Assembly (NCBI GenBank): GCA_023489135.1
Contig: JAMDCE010000235.1
Location: 1 to 5,615, forward strand
Source: Chloroflexota bacterium
GTDB lineage: Bacteria; Chloroflexota; Chloroflexia; JAMDCE01
DNA: 5,615 bases
Direction: 5' to 3'
The notes beneath the pieces were generated by a model, which was not told where the DNA came from, did not search any database, and was given only the letters and a program-made list of their open reading frames with translations. Below are positions 1 through 4,735 of the stretch, piece after piece. The position numbers were made by a program, and so were the translations under genes. Each line of letters begins with the position of its first letter. Position 1 is the stretch's first letter.

Positions 1-1023
1 TCCGCCCACGGGCGTAGCCACGACCCTGAGAAGTCGCCTGGCGCGAGCGTCCTCCACCATTCCAGACCTGGGTTCCTTCTGCAACAGGCAGCTTTCGACT
101 ATTTCGGCCACCTCGTGGTCACGCACCGCTTCTATAAGAGAGCGACCAAGCACTTCTGTTCGTTTGATCCCGAGCAGCTGTTCACCGGCGGGGTTCACCA
201 GGGTCACCCTGCCGCCCTGGTCGGTAAGGAGCACGGCGTCGGCCATGTTCGCCAGGATTACCTCTAGCTTACTTTTCTCGGTGGAGATGGCTTGCAGAGT
301 CTCACCCAGGCGGGCGGCCATTTCGTTAAAGGCCTCGGCCAGTTCAGCCACCTCGTCGCGGAGGGAAACGTGAACTCTCTGATTCAGGTGACCACCGGCT
401 ATGCTCCTGGCCATCACAGTCAGTTGTTTGAGAGGGCGCGTGGTGAGACGGGCCATCTGAAAACTAACCAGCGCCGCGGCGGCGATCGTGCCAGCCGCAA
501 CCAGGAGGATCGTTCTGCCAAAGTCCGAAAGGGGGGCGTCCATGGCGGTAAGGGGTATCGAGGCTCTAGCAACACCGATGATGGAGCCTTTGGAGACGAC
601 CGGGACGGCCACGTACAGCATATCCTCACCGGTGGTCGTGCTGTGACGTTGGCTGTTTCCTAGATCCCCCTTGAGAGCGGCGGCGACCTCAGGCCTGGTG
701 GCGTGATTCTCCATTGCGGCCGGGTTCTCCATCGAATCACCCAGCACGACTCCCGATTTGTCGATAATGGTGATGCGGGTCCCAAGCTGTCTGCCGATCT
801 GCTTAGCCACCGCGTCCAGACTGGCCCCCTGCGCCGCGGGCTCGAAGGAGTAAGCGCTGAGATCGTCGGCTACCAGGTGGGCCTGAGCGGAGAGTTGGGA
901 GCGAAGGTTGTCAGCGTAGAAACTCTTGGCGAACTGGAGGAAGAGAACGCTGAGGAGGACTATGGAAGCGAGAGTCAGCAGGACATAGACGCCGGTTATG
1001 CGCCAGCGGATGCTGGTAAACAC
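1..1023 (-). CDS. Sensor histidine kinase, N-terminal 341 residues (3' end beyond window)
   Basis: Membrane sensor kinase partner of the adjacent regulator, PhoR/WalK-like in layout. Read on the minus strand from GTG 1023-1021, the frame is open to base 1. Visible parts are TM1 at about residues 11-30, an extracytoplasmic sensing region at about 32-168 (VLGDS near 93-97, YVAVPVVSKG near 137-146), TM2 at about 170-190, a HAMP linker at about 189-242 (TTRPLKQL, DEVAELAEAFNEMAARL) and a PAS domain from about 250 (ILANMADAVLLTD, VNPAGEQLLG). The H-box and ATPase domain lie outside the window, so kinase activity is inferred from architecture. The GTG start is supported by AAGGG six bases upstream. 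The gene begins 3 bases after the regulator's stop, with a second TAA between them, so the two are almost certainly cotranscribed. The signal sensed is unknown; phosphate is possible but not shown. Confidence 0.93.
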   Translation of the reverse strand, partial: MFTSIRWRITGVYVLLTLASIVLLSVLFLQFAKSFYADNLRSQLSAQAHLVADDLSAYSFEPAAQGASLDAVAKQIGRQLGTRITIIDKSGVVLGDSMENPAAMENHATRPEVAAALKGDLGNSQRHSTTTGEDMLYVAVPVVSKGSIIGVARASIPLTAMDAPLSDFGRTILLVAAGTIAAAALVSFQMARLTTRPLKQLTVMARSIAGGHLNQRVHVSLRDEVAELAEAFNEMAARLGETLQAISTEKSKLEVILANMADAVLLTDQGGRVTLVNPAGEQLLGIKRTEVLGRSLIEAVRDHEVAEIVESCLLQKEPRSGMVEDARARRLLRVVATPVGG

Positions 1024-1026
1024 TTA

Positions 1027-1749
1027 TTACCCTTGGAAGCGATAGCCGATAGACCGCACCGTCTTTATTCGAGCCGGTTGGCCGGGATCGCGTTCTACTT
1101 TTTCTCTAAGCCAGCGGATGTGGACGTCCACGGTTCGCGTCTCGCCCAGGTAGTCGTAGCCCCAGACTCTCTGTAGGATTAGTTCTCGCGACAGCACCTG
1201 CCCGCGATTGCGGACCAGGAACACCAGCAGATCGAACTCCTTCGGTTTCAGATCGAGATGGGCTTCGCCGAGGATCACCTCCCGTTGGCCCATGTCGATT
1301 CGCAGATCATCCGCGACGAGAACATCGAGACCAGATGTTGCGGGCACGGCGACTTCGATTCCGGCCTTTTCGGCCATTTGCAGTCGTCTCAGCATCGCTC
1401 GCACTCTAGCCATAAGCTCGCGCATGCTGAAAGGTTTGGTCACGTAGTCATCCGCCCCCACTTCCAGGCCGACCACCTTGTCAATCTCCTCATCTTTGGC
1501 CGTCAGCATCAGAATGGGGGCCGTGGTCTCCCGACGTAAAATGCGGCAGACGTCCAGGCCGCTAAGCTTGGGAAGCATCAGATCCAGGATGATCAGGTCG
1601 GGGCGTTCGCGCCGCGCCACATCCAACGCCGCCTGACCATCGCTGGCCTTATGCACCTCGTAGCCCTCTTTCGTCAGGTTATAGTGCAGGGTCTCGAGAA
1701 GGGTCTCTTCGTCATCCACCAGCAGCACTTTTGGCTGAACCTGGGACAT
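1027..1749 (-). CDS. OmpR/PhoB-family DNA-binding response regulator
   Basis: Cytoplasmic transcription regulator of 240 residues, the usual family length. The receiver domain (about 7-120) has the acidic pair D12-D13, phosphoacceptor D56 in IILDLMLP, T83 in MLTAKD, Y102 and K105 in DDYVTKPF. A roughly 40-residue linker leads to a winged-helix effector domain (about 150-240) with [13 protein letters not shown], the recognition-helix region [16 protein letters not shown] and the terminal wing [12 protein letters not shown]. The start is ATG 1749-1747, preceded by GGAG with five bases of spacing. The cognate kinase follows 3 bases downstream. A TTGTGC-17-TACAAT promoter lies about 30 bases upstream of the start. 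By family, phosphorylation at D56 should drive dimerisation and binding to direct-repeat DNA sites. The targets cannot be read here. PhoB/PhoP-like identity is plausible, but no clear Pho box was seen, so no symbol is given. Confidence 0.96.
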   Translation of the reverse strand: MSQVQPKVLLVDDEETLLETLHYNLTKEGYEVHKASDGQAALDVARRERPDLIILDLMLPKLSGLDVCRILRRETTAPILMLTAKDEEIDKVVGLEVGADDYVTKPFSMRELMARVRAMLRRLQMAEKAGIEVAVPATSGLDVLVADDLRIDMGQREVILGEAHLDLKPKEFDLLVFLVRNRGQVLSRELILQRVWGYDYLGETRTVDVHIRWLREKVERDPGQPARIKTVRSIGYRFQG

Positions 1750-1779
1750 TACATCTCCTCTTTGGACTATCTGCTCCTA

Positions 1780-1808
1780 ATTGTACGGTTTCGAGAAGGT
1801 TTGCACAA
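1780..1808 (-). promoter_or_regulatory. Sigma-70-type promoter of the two-component operon
   Basis: On the minus strand, TTGTGC (1808-1803) and TACAAT (1785-1780) are separated by 17 bases. The -10 matches consensus at 5 of 6 positions; the -35 keeps only TTG and matches 3 of 6. Predicted initiation near 1773 gives a leader of about 24 nt carrying the regulator's Shine-Dalgarno. The position and spacing fit well, but the promoter is predicted only. Confidence 0.6.
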
Positions 1809-1810
1809 GA

Positions 1811-1823
1811 TGGTCGATGACCA
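1811..1823. promoter_or_regulatory. Candidate operator: inverted repeat TGGTC-GAT-GACCA
   Basis: A perfect 5-bp inverted repeat with a 3-base centre lies two bases upstream of the predicted -35 of the two-component operon. The position suits an activator or autoregulatory site. OmpR-family regulators normally bind direct repeats, however, so binding by the neighbouring regulator is not implied. A repeat this short can arise by chance. Confidence 0.25.
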
Positions 1824-1859
1824 AGATGAGCTTCGCATCAAAGCGGCCGACGCGGAAAA

Positions 1860-1871
1860 CGATTCGAATCG
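1860..1871. repeat. 12-bp perfect palindrome CGATTCGAATCG
   Basis: A perfect self-complementary 12-mer lies in the intergenic region between the two divergent promoters (1780-1808 on minus and 1931-1959 on plus). It could be a dimeric protein binding site serving either promoter. No protein can be assigned from sequence alone. Confidence 0.3.
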
Positions 1872-1930
1872 GCGATGCCAGGAGAGAGCAGTCCGTGACT
1901 CTGCCTCTCGACGGGGCGAAAAGCAACCTC

Positions 1931-1959
1931 TTGACAAATGAGGACTGTTTTGGTATTAT
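1931..1959 (+). promoter_or_regulatory. Strong extended -10 sigma-70 promoter
   Basis: TTGACA at 1931-1936 matches the -35 consensus exactly. A 17-base spacer ends in TGG (1951-1953), the extended -10 element, followed by TATTAT (1954-1959), 5 of 6 to consensus. This is the strongest promoter match in the window. Initiation is predicted near 1966, at the base of a 5' hairpin (1965-1981). No ORF with a ribosome site follows for about 300 bases, so the first product is expected to be an RNA or a long structured leader. Confidence 0.8.
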
Positions 1960-1965
1960 TTAAAT

Positions 1966-2121
1966 GAGGCCTTCGGTCTCAGCCTTTGAAAGTAGCGTGA
2001 GCTCAGCGATGTGTTACTCCAGCAACGAAGCGAGAGTCACTGACGCAGCTCCCGCCGAGGTGGAAGCCTGGCGAAACGGGAACTTAGGGATCCCGCACCT
2101 TCGCCGGGCTTTGTTGTTTCT
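1966..2121 (+). ncRNA. Unassigned structured RNA (small RNA or riboswitch/attenuator leader)
   Basis: About 155 nt lie between a near-consensus promoter and a terminator-like hairpin. Three helices can be drawn by hand. A 7-bp 5' hairpin spans 1965-1981. A long hairpin pairs GAGCT 1999-2003 with AGCTC 2047-2051, GCG 2006-2008 with CGC 2044-2046, GTG 2011-2013 with CAC 2038-2040, and ACTC 2016-2019 with GAGT 2034-2037, leaving a 14-nt loop. The third is the terminal hairpin 2066-2109. An alternative helix, 2051-2062 with 2096-2108, excludes the third. No family that I can recall (T-box, cobalamin, SAM, TPP, c-di-GMP, c-di-AMP, 6S, SRP, RNase P, tmRNA) matches convincingly. The next plus-strand gene is the zinc-ribbon gene at 2266, so a cis-regulatory leader is possible; a stand-alone sRNA is equally possible. 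The RNA call rests on promoter, foldability and terminator only. Confidence 0.55.
2066..2121 (+). terminator. Rho-independent terminator-like hairpin
   Basis: GCCTGGCGA (2066-2074) pairs with TCGCCGGGC (2101-2109) through nine pairs including one G-U. Inside, CGGGA (2077-2081) pairs with TCCCG (2091-2095) around a 9-base loop. The tract 2110-2121 has eight T in twelve bases, broken by G and C, so the U-tail is imperfect and termination may be partial. It would end the RNA started near 1966, or act as a conditional attenuator ahead of the gene at 2266. Confidence 0.5.
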
Positions 2122-2265
2122 GGCGCAGTAACGCGGGAACAGGGTAATCACAGAATACGGGCGCAATCTCCTAATTACGTCCTTTCCGTCCTTTCTGGTA
2201 AGTTGGGCCAGCGCATCAGGAATTGCGATTGGGCACAAGCCTTTCTAGGTGTCGAGGTGAAGAAA
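2122..2265 (+). other. Leader region upstream of the zinc-ribbon gene
   Basis: These 144 bases have no convincing gene. They contain a pyrimidine-rich stretch with a tandem 9-mer (2178-2195), a possible GTAAT/ATTAC pairing (around 2144-2148 with 2174-2178), and the Shine-Dalgarno GAGGTG (2254-2259) of the next gene. No good -35/-10 pair was found here, so the gene at 2266 may depend on read-through from the promoter at 1931-1959. An upstream in-frame TTG at 2203 has no good ribosome site. Confidence 0.4.
2178..2195 (+). repeat. Tandem duplication of CGTCCTTTC
   Basis: Two exact adjacent copies of a 9-base pyrimidine-rich unit, 2178-2186 and 2187-2195. They lie in the untranslated leader of the zinc-ribbon gene and could be a slippage product or an RNA-protein binding tract. 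Function is unknown. Confidence 0.6.
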
Positions 2266-2526
2266 ATGAGGTGGTGGCTCAAATCCTGCAGCAAATGCGG
2301 AGGCGATCTATACGAACAGCAAGGTGACTATGAGCGCGTCATACAGTGCTTTCAGTGCGGGCGCATCGTTCCAGACAGGGAGGAATTAGGCCTGCGAAAA
2401 CGAAGATTCGGAGCCTCAGGGGCCGGACTCACCCGGGAGAAGGTTTTAACCAAGATGGGGGCTCGGAGCTACGATCGAGCAGTCTCTGAGGAGACGGAAT
2501 CGGAGAAGCGCCGGCGAGCGGCCTGA
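2266..2526 (+). CDS. Small zinc-ribbon protein, function unknown
   Basis: An 86-residue protein. The N-terminal half is a compact zinc ribbon: C8-x2-C11 in SCSKCGGDLY and C28-x2-C31 in QCFQCGRIV, 16 residues apart, which should bind one structural zinc. The C-terminal half (about 38-86) is highly charged, rich in Arg, Lys and Glu, ends in a basic cluster (EKRRRAA), and is probably extended or nucleic-acid binding. That role is inference. ATG 2266 is chosen because GAGGTG sits six bases upstream; the longer frame back to TTG 2203 lacks a ribosome site. Small proteins with a WWLKSC..C-GDLY opening are familiar to me from Chloroflexota genomes, but I know no assigned function. The gene lies 145 bases beyond the terminator-like hairpin and converges on the GNAT gene. 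No signal peptide or membrane segment is visible. Confidence 0.82.
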   Translation: MRWWLKSCSKCGGDLYEQQGDYERVIQCFQCGRIVPDREELGLRKRRFGASGAGLTREKVLTKMGARSYDRAVSEETESEKRRRAA

Positions 2527-2547
2527 TCCGGCCTCTAGATTCTTGCG

Positions 2548-2571
2548 CCCTTGCTTCGACGCGGGCAAGGG
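2548..2571. terminator. Hairpin between convergent genes, weak terminator candidate
   Basis: CCCTTGC (2548-2554) and GCAAGGG (2565-2571) form a perfect 7-bp stem with a 10-base loop in the 65-base gap between the convergent zinc-ribbon and GNAT genes. The place suits a bidirectional terminator. Neither side has a T-run, so factor-independent termination is doubtful. Confidence 0.3.
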
Positions 2572-2591
2572 GCCCGTTCCCGATCCGCAAC

Positions 2592-3107
2592 CTATACGTC
2601 AGCGAATTCCGTTGGGTATTTGAGCGTTCCACCCACTCCATCCATGGCCCCCCTGGCAAGTTCCAGTACCATGAATGCTTCATCCGGCACCGGAAACGGC
2701 GCCTCTAATCCTCTTGCCCTGGCTGACGAAAAACCGAATCGAGGATAGAAATCGGGATGACCAACGACGACAACCGCTTTGCGCCCCAGGTTCTTAGCGA
2801 CTTCCAGACCCTGCGCTACTAGTTGAGAGCCGATTCCGCGCCGCTGGAATCGCGGATGGACCGCTAGAGGCACGAGGGCCAACACTGGAACCGCACCCTC
2901 GGTAGTCTGAACAGCTATGGGGCTCAACAGAACATGGCCGACTACTTCATCCTTCTCCACGGCAACCAAGGACAACTCGGGAATGAAGTCGCGGGACGCT
3001 CGGATAGCCTCAATTAGCTGCGCTTCATCTGGTCTTCCAAAAGCAAGCGAGACTACCTTACGGATTGCAGTGTAGTCTTTTGTCCTTTCAGACCGAATAG
3101 CGATCAC
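2592..3107 (-). CDS. GNAT-family N-acetyltransferase (YhbS-like)
   Basis: Cytoplasmic acetyl-CoA-dependent transferase of 171 residues, the usual size for the YhbS/COG3153 branch. The GNAT fold is seen in order: N-terminal strand and helix (IRSERTKDYTAIRKVV), an acceptor-side segment, VVGHVLLSPI, the core strand LAVHPRFQRRGIGSQLV with the acetyl-CoA pyrophosphate loop Q88-R-R-G91-I-G93, and the C-terminal signature VVGHPDFYPRFGF (114-126) followed by PVPDEAFMVLEL, typical of this branch. The substrate is unknown. The start is GTG 3107-3105, preceded by GGAGGA with seven bases of spacing. An overlapping ATG at 3109-3107 is immediately followed by TGA and cannot encode the protein. A strong promoter lies about 25 bases upstream. 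The gene is monocistronic, divergent from the methyltransferase and convergent with the zinc-ribbon gene. Confidence 0.93.
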   Translation of the reverse strand: MIAIRSERTKDYTAIRKVVSLAFGRPDEAQLIEAIRASRDFIPELSLVAVEKDEVVGHVLLSPIAVQTTEGAVPVLALVPLAVHPRFQRRGIGSQLVAQGLEVAKNLGRKAVVVVGHPDFYPRFGFSSARARGLEAPFPVPDEAFMVLELARGAMDGVGGTLKYPTEFADV

Positions 3108-3130
3108 ATTGAGATCCTCCGCTGCCGTTC

Positions 3131-3159
3131 AGTATAGAGGACGGTAGACCAATCGTCAA
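3131..3159 (-). promoter_or_regulatory. Sigma-70-type promoter of the GNAT gene
   Basis: On the minus strand, TTGACG (3159-3154) and TATACT (3136-3131) are 17 bases apart, each 5 of 6 to consensus. Initiation is predicted near 3124, giving a leader of about 17 nt that contains the Shine-Dalgarno GGAGGA. The spacing and place are ideal. Confidence 0.75.
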
Positions 3160-3174
3160 AATGGAGGGTCTGCC

Positions 3175-3203
3175 TCGATGAAAGCTGCCCGGTCGGGTAT
3201 AAT
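3175..3203 (+). promoter_or_regulatory. Promoter of the methyltransferase gene (good -10, weak -35)
   Basis: A perfect TATAAT lies at 3198-3203. At 17 bases upstream the hexamer is TCGATG (3175-3180), only 3 of 6 to TTGACA, and no TG extension is present. Initiation near 3210 would give a leader of about 36 nt to TTG 3246. A weak -35 suggests low or activator-assisted expression, which is inference. Confidence 0.5.
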
Positions 3204-3245
3204 CGCTCAGGACGACCATCCAGAAAAAACGCCGGAGGATGCCAG

Positions 3246-4442
3246 TTGAGTGCGGACGGCGCAGACCCGCGACCAGAAACGAATCGAAAGCTGGAGGAAA
3301 TCATCGCCCGCCGCATTCGGGAGAGTGGTCCCATCACTTTCGCCGAGTTTATGGACATGGCGCTCTACTTTCCCAGCCTCGGCTATTACACCTCTTCTAG
3401 AGAAAGGATAGGCCGGCAAGGGGATTTCTACACCAGCCCAGACGTGCACCCCATCTTCGGCGGGCTCATCGCCAAGCAATTAGCCCAAATGTGGCGCGAG
3501 CTGGGTTCGCCGGATGTTTTCACCGTCGTGGAGATGGGCGCCGGCAAGGGCCTGTTGTGCCGTGACATTCTGGCCTATGCTCGAGCGCATCTTTCGGACT
3601 TCCTCCAACACCTTCAATACGCTATCGAAGAAAGGAGTCCCGATTTTGTGGACCGGCAGCGGAAGCTGCTCTTGCCCCTGGAGGGAGCGACGGACCGGGT
3701 GAAATGGCTGAGCCCCCAGGATCTCGACGGGCTGGCCGTGGTGGGTTGCTTTCTTTCCAACGAGCTTGTGGATGCCTTTCCCGTGCACGTTGTGGCGATG
3801 GAGGACTGCCTCAGAGAAATCTATGTGGGCTTGGACGGCGATCGTTTCGTTGAAGTCCGCGGGGATTTATCCACCGACCACCTGGGCGAGTACTTTGCCG
3901 AGCTTGGTATTTCTCTGGAGGAAGGCCAGCGAGCTGAGATTAACCTCCAGGCCCTGGCCTTGATGGGGCGAATCGGCCGGGCCTTAGAACGTGGGTTCGT
4001 GCTGACTATCGATTACGGGTACGCCGCCGAGGAGATGTATTCCCCCAAGCATCGCGAGGGCACGCTCCTGTGCTATCACCGGCACACCGCCAGTGATAAC
4101 CCCTTAGACCACGTTGGCTGCCAGGATATGACGACCCACGTCGACTTCACCAGCCTGGTCAGGGCGGGGGAGAAGAGTGGTTTGCGTTCCGCTGGTCTAA
4201 CCACGCAGGCCGGGTTTCTCACTGGGCTGGGAATTGGAGGCTACCTGGTAGGTGGTCTTGACGCTGACCGGTGGGACGTGAGGCAGTATTACGTCGTCAA
4301 GAAAGCCATTATCGATCTTGTGAGACATGACGGCCTGGGAAAGAACAAAGTTCTCATCCAGTACAAGAACACGGGGGAACCCCTGCTGGATGGTCTGAAA
4401 CCGAGCCCGTTTGGCGGAGAGTTGCTTTCTTCTCGGAGCTAA
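3246..4442 (+). CDS. MidA/NDUFAF7-family SAM-dependent methyltransferase (COG1565, DUF185)
   Basis: A 398-residue class I methyltransferase, close to the family's usual length. The N-terminal family signature includes SGPITFAEFMDMALYFPSLG (27-46) and GDFYTSPDVHPIFG (59-72). The SAM-binding motif I is VVEMGAGKG (94-102), with a second acidic element AIEERSPDF (126-134). SNELVDAFPVH (171-181) is a conserved active-site segment, and LTIDYGYAAEEMY follows later. The mitochondrial member NDUFAF7 dimethylates an arginine of the NDUFS2 subunit of complex I and is needed for its assembly. A comparable role on the bacterial NuoD homologue is plausible but unproven, and no nuo gene is visible here. The start is TTG 3246: GGAGG at 3234-3238 sits seven bases upstream, and the ATG at 3239 is in another frame. 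The gene is transcribed divergently from GNAT; no terminator is evident after its TAA. Confidence 0.92.
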   Translation: MSADGADPRPETNRKLEEIIARRIRESGPITFAEFMDMALYFPSLGYYTSSRERIGRQGDFYTSPDVHPIFGGLIAKQLAQMWRELGSPDVFTVVEMGAGKGLLCRDILAYARAHLSDFLQHLQYAIEERSPDFVDRQRKLLLPLEGATDRVKWLSPQDLDGLAVVGCFLSNELVDAFPVHVVAMEDCLREIYVGLDGDRFVEVRGDLSTDHLGEYFAELGISLEEGQRAEINLQALALMGRIGRALERGFVLTIDYGYAAEEMYSPKHREGTLLCYHRHTASDNPLDHVGCQDMTTHVDFTSLVRAGEKSGLRSAGLTTQAGFLTGLGIGGYLVGGLDADRWDVRQYYVVKKAIIDLVRHDGLGKNKVLIQYKNTGEPLLDGLKPSPFGGELLSSRS

Positions 4443-4450
4443 CAAGAGGA

Positions 4451-4466
4451 TGGCACGCCTTTTGCA
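4451..4466 (+). promoter_or_regulatory. Sigma-54 (RpoN) promoter, exact -24/-12 match
   Basis: TGGCACG (4451-4457), four bases CCTT, then TTGCA (4462-4466) reproduce the sigma-54 consensus TGGCACG-N4-TTGCA. There are exactly ten bases between the GG and GC dinucleotides. It begins nine bases after the methyltransferase stop and faces the DUF255 gene, so a transcript starting near 4478 would cross the repeats and reach TTG 4850 after about 370 nt. No enhancer-binding activator is encoded here and no upstream activator site was identified. The match is seen; its use depends on the organism having RpoN. Confidence 0.5.
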
Positions 4467-4513
4467 TGGATTACAAGGTGAAACTTTGGGGGAACTGTCG
4501 CGGGCGGGTTAGC

Positions 4514-4584
4514 CTGTCGTGCTAAGCGAAGCGAAGCATCTCCGGCCCCAGGGGGAGACCCTTCGCTATTGTGAAAACGGACAG
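4514..4584. repeat. REP-like inverted-repeat element, degenerate copy 1
   Basis: CTGTC (4514-4518) and GACAG (4580-4584) bound a 71-base element. Inside, AGCGAAG (4530-4536) followed by CTCC pairs with GGAG and CTTCGCT (4560-4566), leaving a short central loop. The left arm GCGAAGCGAAGCATCTC resembles the arm of the neighbouring element at 4594-4671. It is probably a decayed member of the same intergenic repeat family. It encodes nothing. Confidence 0.65.
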
Positions 4585-4593
4585 TCATCGCCA

Positions 4594-4671
4594 TGTCATC
4601 CTGAGGAGCGTCAGCGACGAAGGATCTCAACAAGAGAGATTCTTCGCCCCCTTTGGGGGCTCAGAATGACA
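4594..4671. repeat. REP/MITE-like inverted-repeat element, copy 2
   Basis: A 78-base imperfect inverted repeat. The left arm is TGTCATCCTGAG (4594-4605) then CGAAGGATCTC (4618-4628). The right arm, read on the minus strand, is TGTCATTCTGAG (4671-4660) then GAAGAATCTC (4645-4636). The right arm also holds a small hairpin, CCCCC-TTT-GGGGG (4647-4659). The arm consensus TGTCATYCTGAG...GAAGRATCTC is a widespread intergenic repeat type in environmental genomes, as I recall it. It is non-coding and most likely spread by a transposase in trans. Confidence 0.8.
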
Positions 4672-4706
4672 CAAAAATCACCTTTGCTCGACGGAGACCA
4701 TTTTCA

Positions 4707-4735
4707 TTCGCAGTGGTATCCCGGAGGGATATGAT
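4707..4735 (+). promoter_or_regulatory. Possible sigma-70 promoter of the DUF255 gene
   Basis: TTCGCA (4707-4712, 4 of 6) and TATGAT (4730-4735, 5 of 6) are 17 bases apart. Initiation near 4742 would start the transcript just at the hairpin 4743-4777 and give a leader of about 108 nt before TTG 4850. It would exclude the Shine-Dalgarno of the possible short ORF at 4734. Confidence 0.4.

Noticed and set aside
292..1176. Plus-strand ORFs of 123 and 157 codons opposite the kinase gene
   Set aside because: The minus strand gives a continuous, recognisable sensor kinase with TM, HAMP and PAS features over the same bases. The plus ORFs have no family resemblance or ribosome sites and are antisense shadows.
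1990..2060. Tetrahydrofolate riboswitch, suggested by GAAAGTAG and CAACGAAGCGAGAG
   Set aside because: These short stretches resemble what I remember of that class, but the other conserved blocks and the closing CCGCTCC-type strand are missing, and no folate gene follows.
2056..2075. T-box antiterminator motif (GAGGTGGAAGCCTGGCG resembles AGGGTGGNACCGCG)
   Set aside because: The core UGGN bulge context and spacing do not match, and no aminoacyl-tRNA synthetase or amino-acid gene lies downstream. It remains a weak possibility only.
2014..2238. Minus-strand ORF of 74 codons across the structured RNA region
   Set aside because: No clear ribosome site or recognisable family. It overlaps the palindromic RNA region, where open frames arise easily.
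2223..2250. Promoter TTGCGA-17-TAGGTG close to the zinc-ribbon gene
   Set aside because: The -10 is poor, and the predicted start would fall on or after the Shine-Dalgarno.
2203..2265. TTG 2203 as an alternative start of the zinc-ribbon gene
   Set aside because: No Shine-Dalgarno precedes it, while ATG 2266 has GAGGTG at ideal spacing and begins right before the conserved zinc ribbon.
4451..4671. Insertion sequence or CRISPR array in the 407-base gap
   Set aside because: No transposase frame and no regularly spaced identical repeats. The structures are small inverted-repeat elements only.
4439..4734. Short ORFs across the repeat elements on both strands
   Set aside because: They run through inverted repeats, show no family resemblance and lack good ribosome sites.
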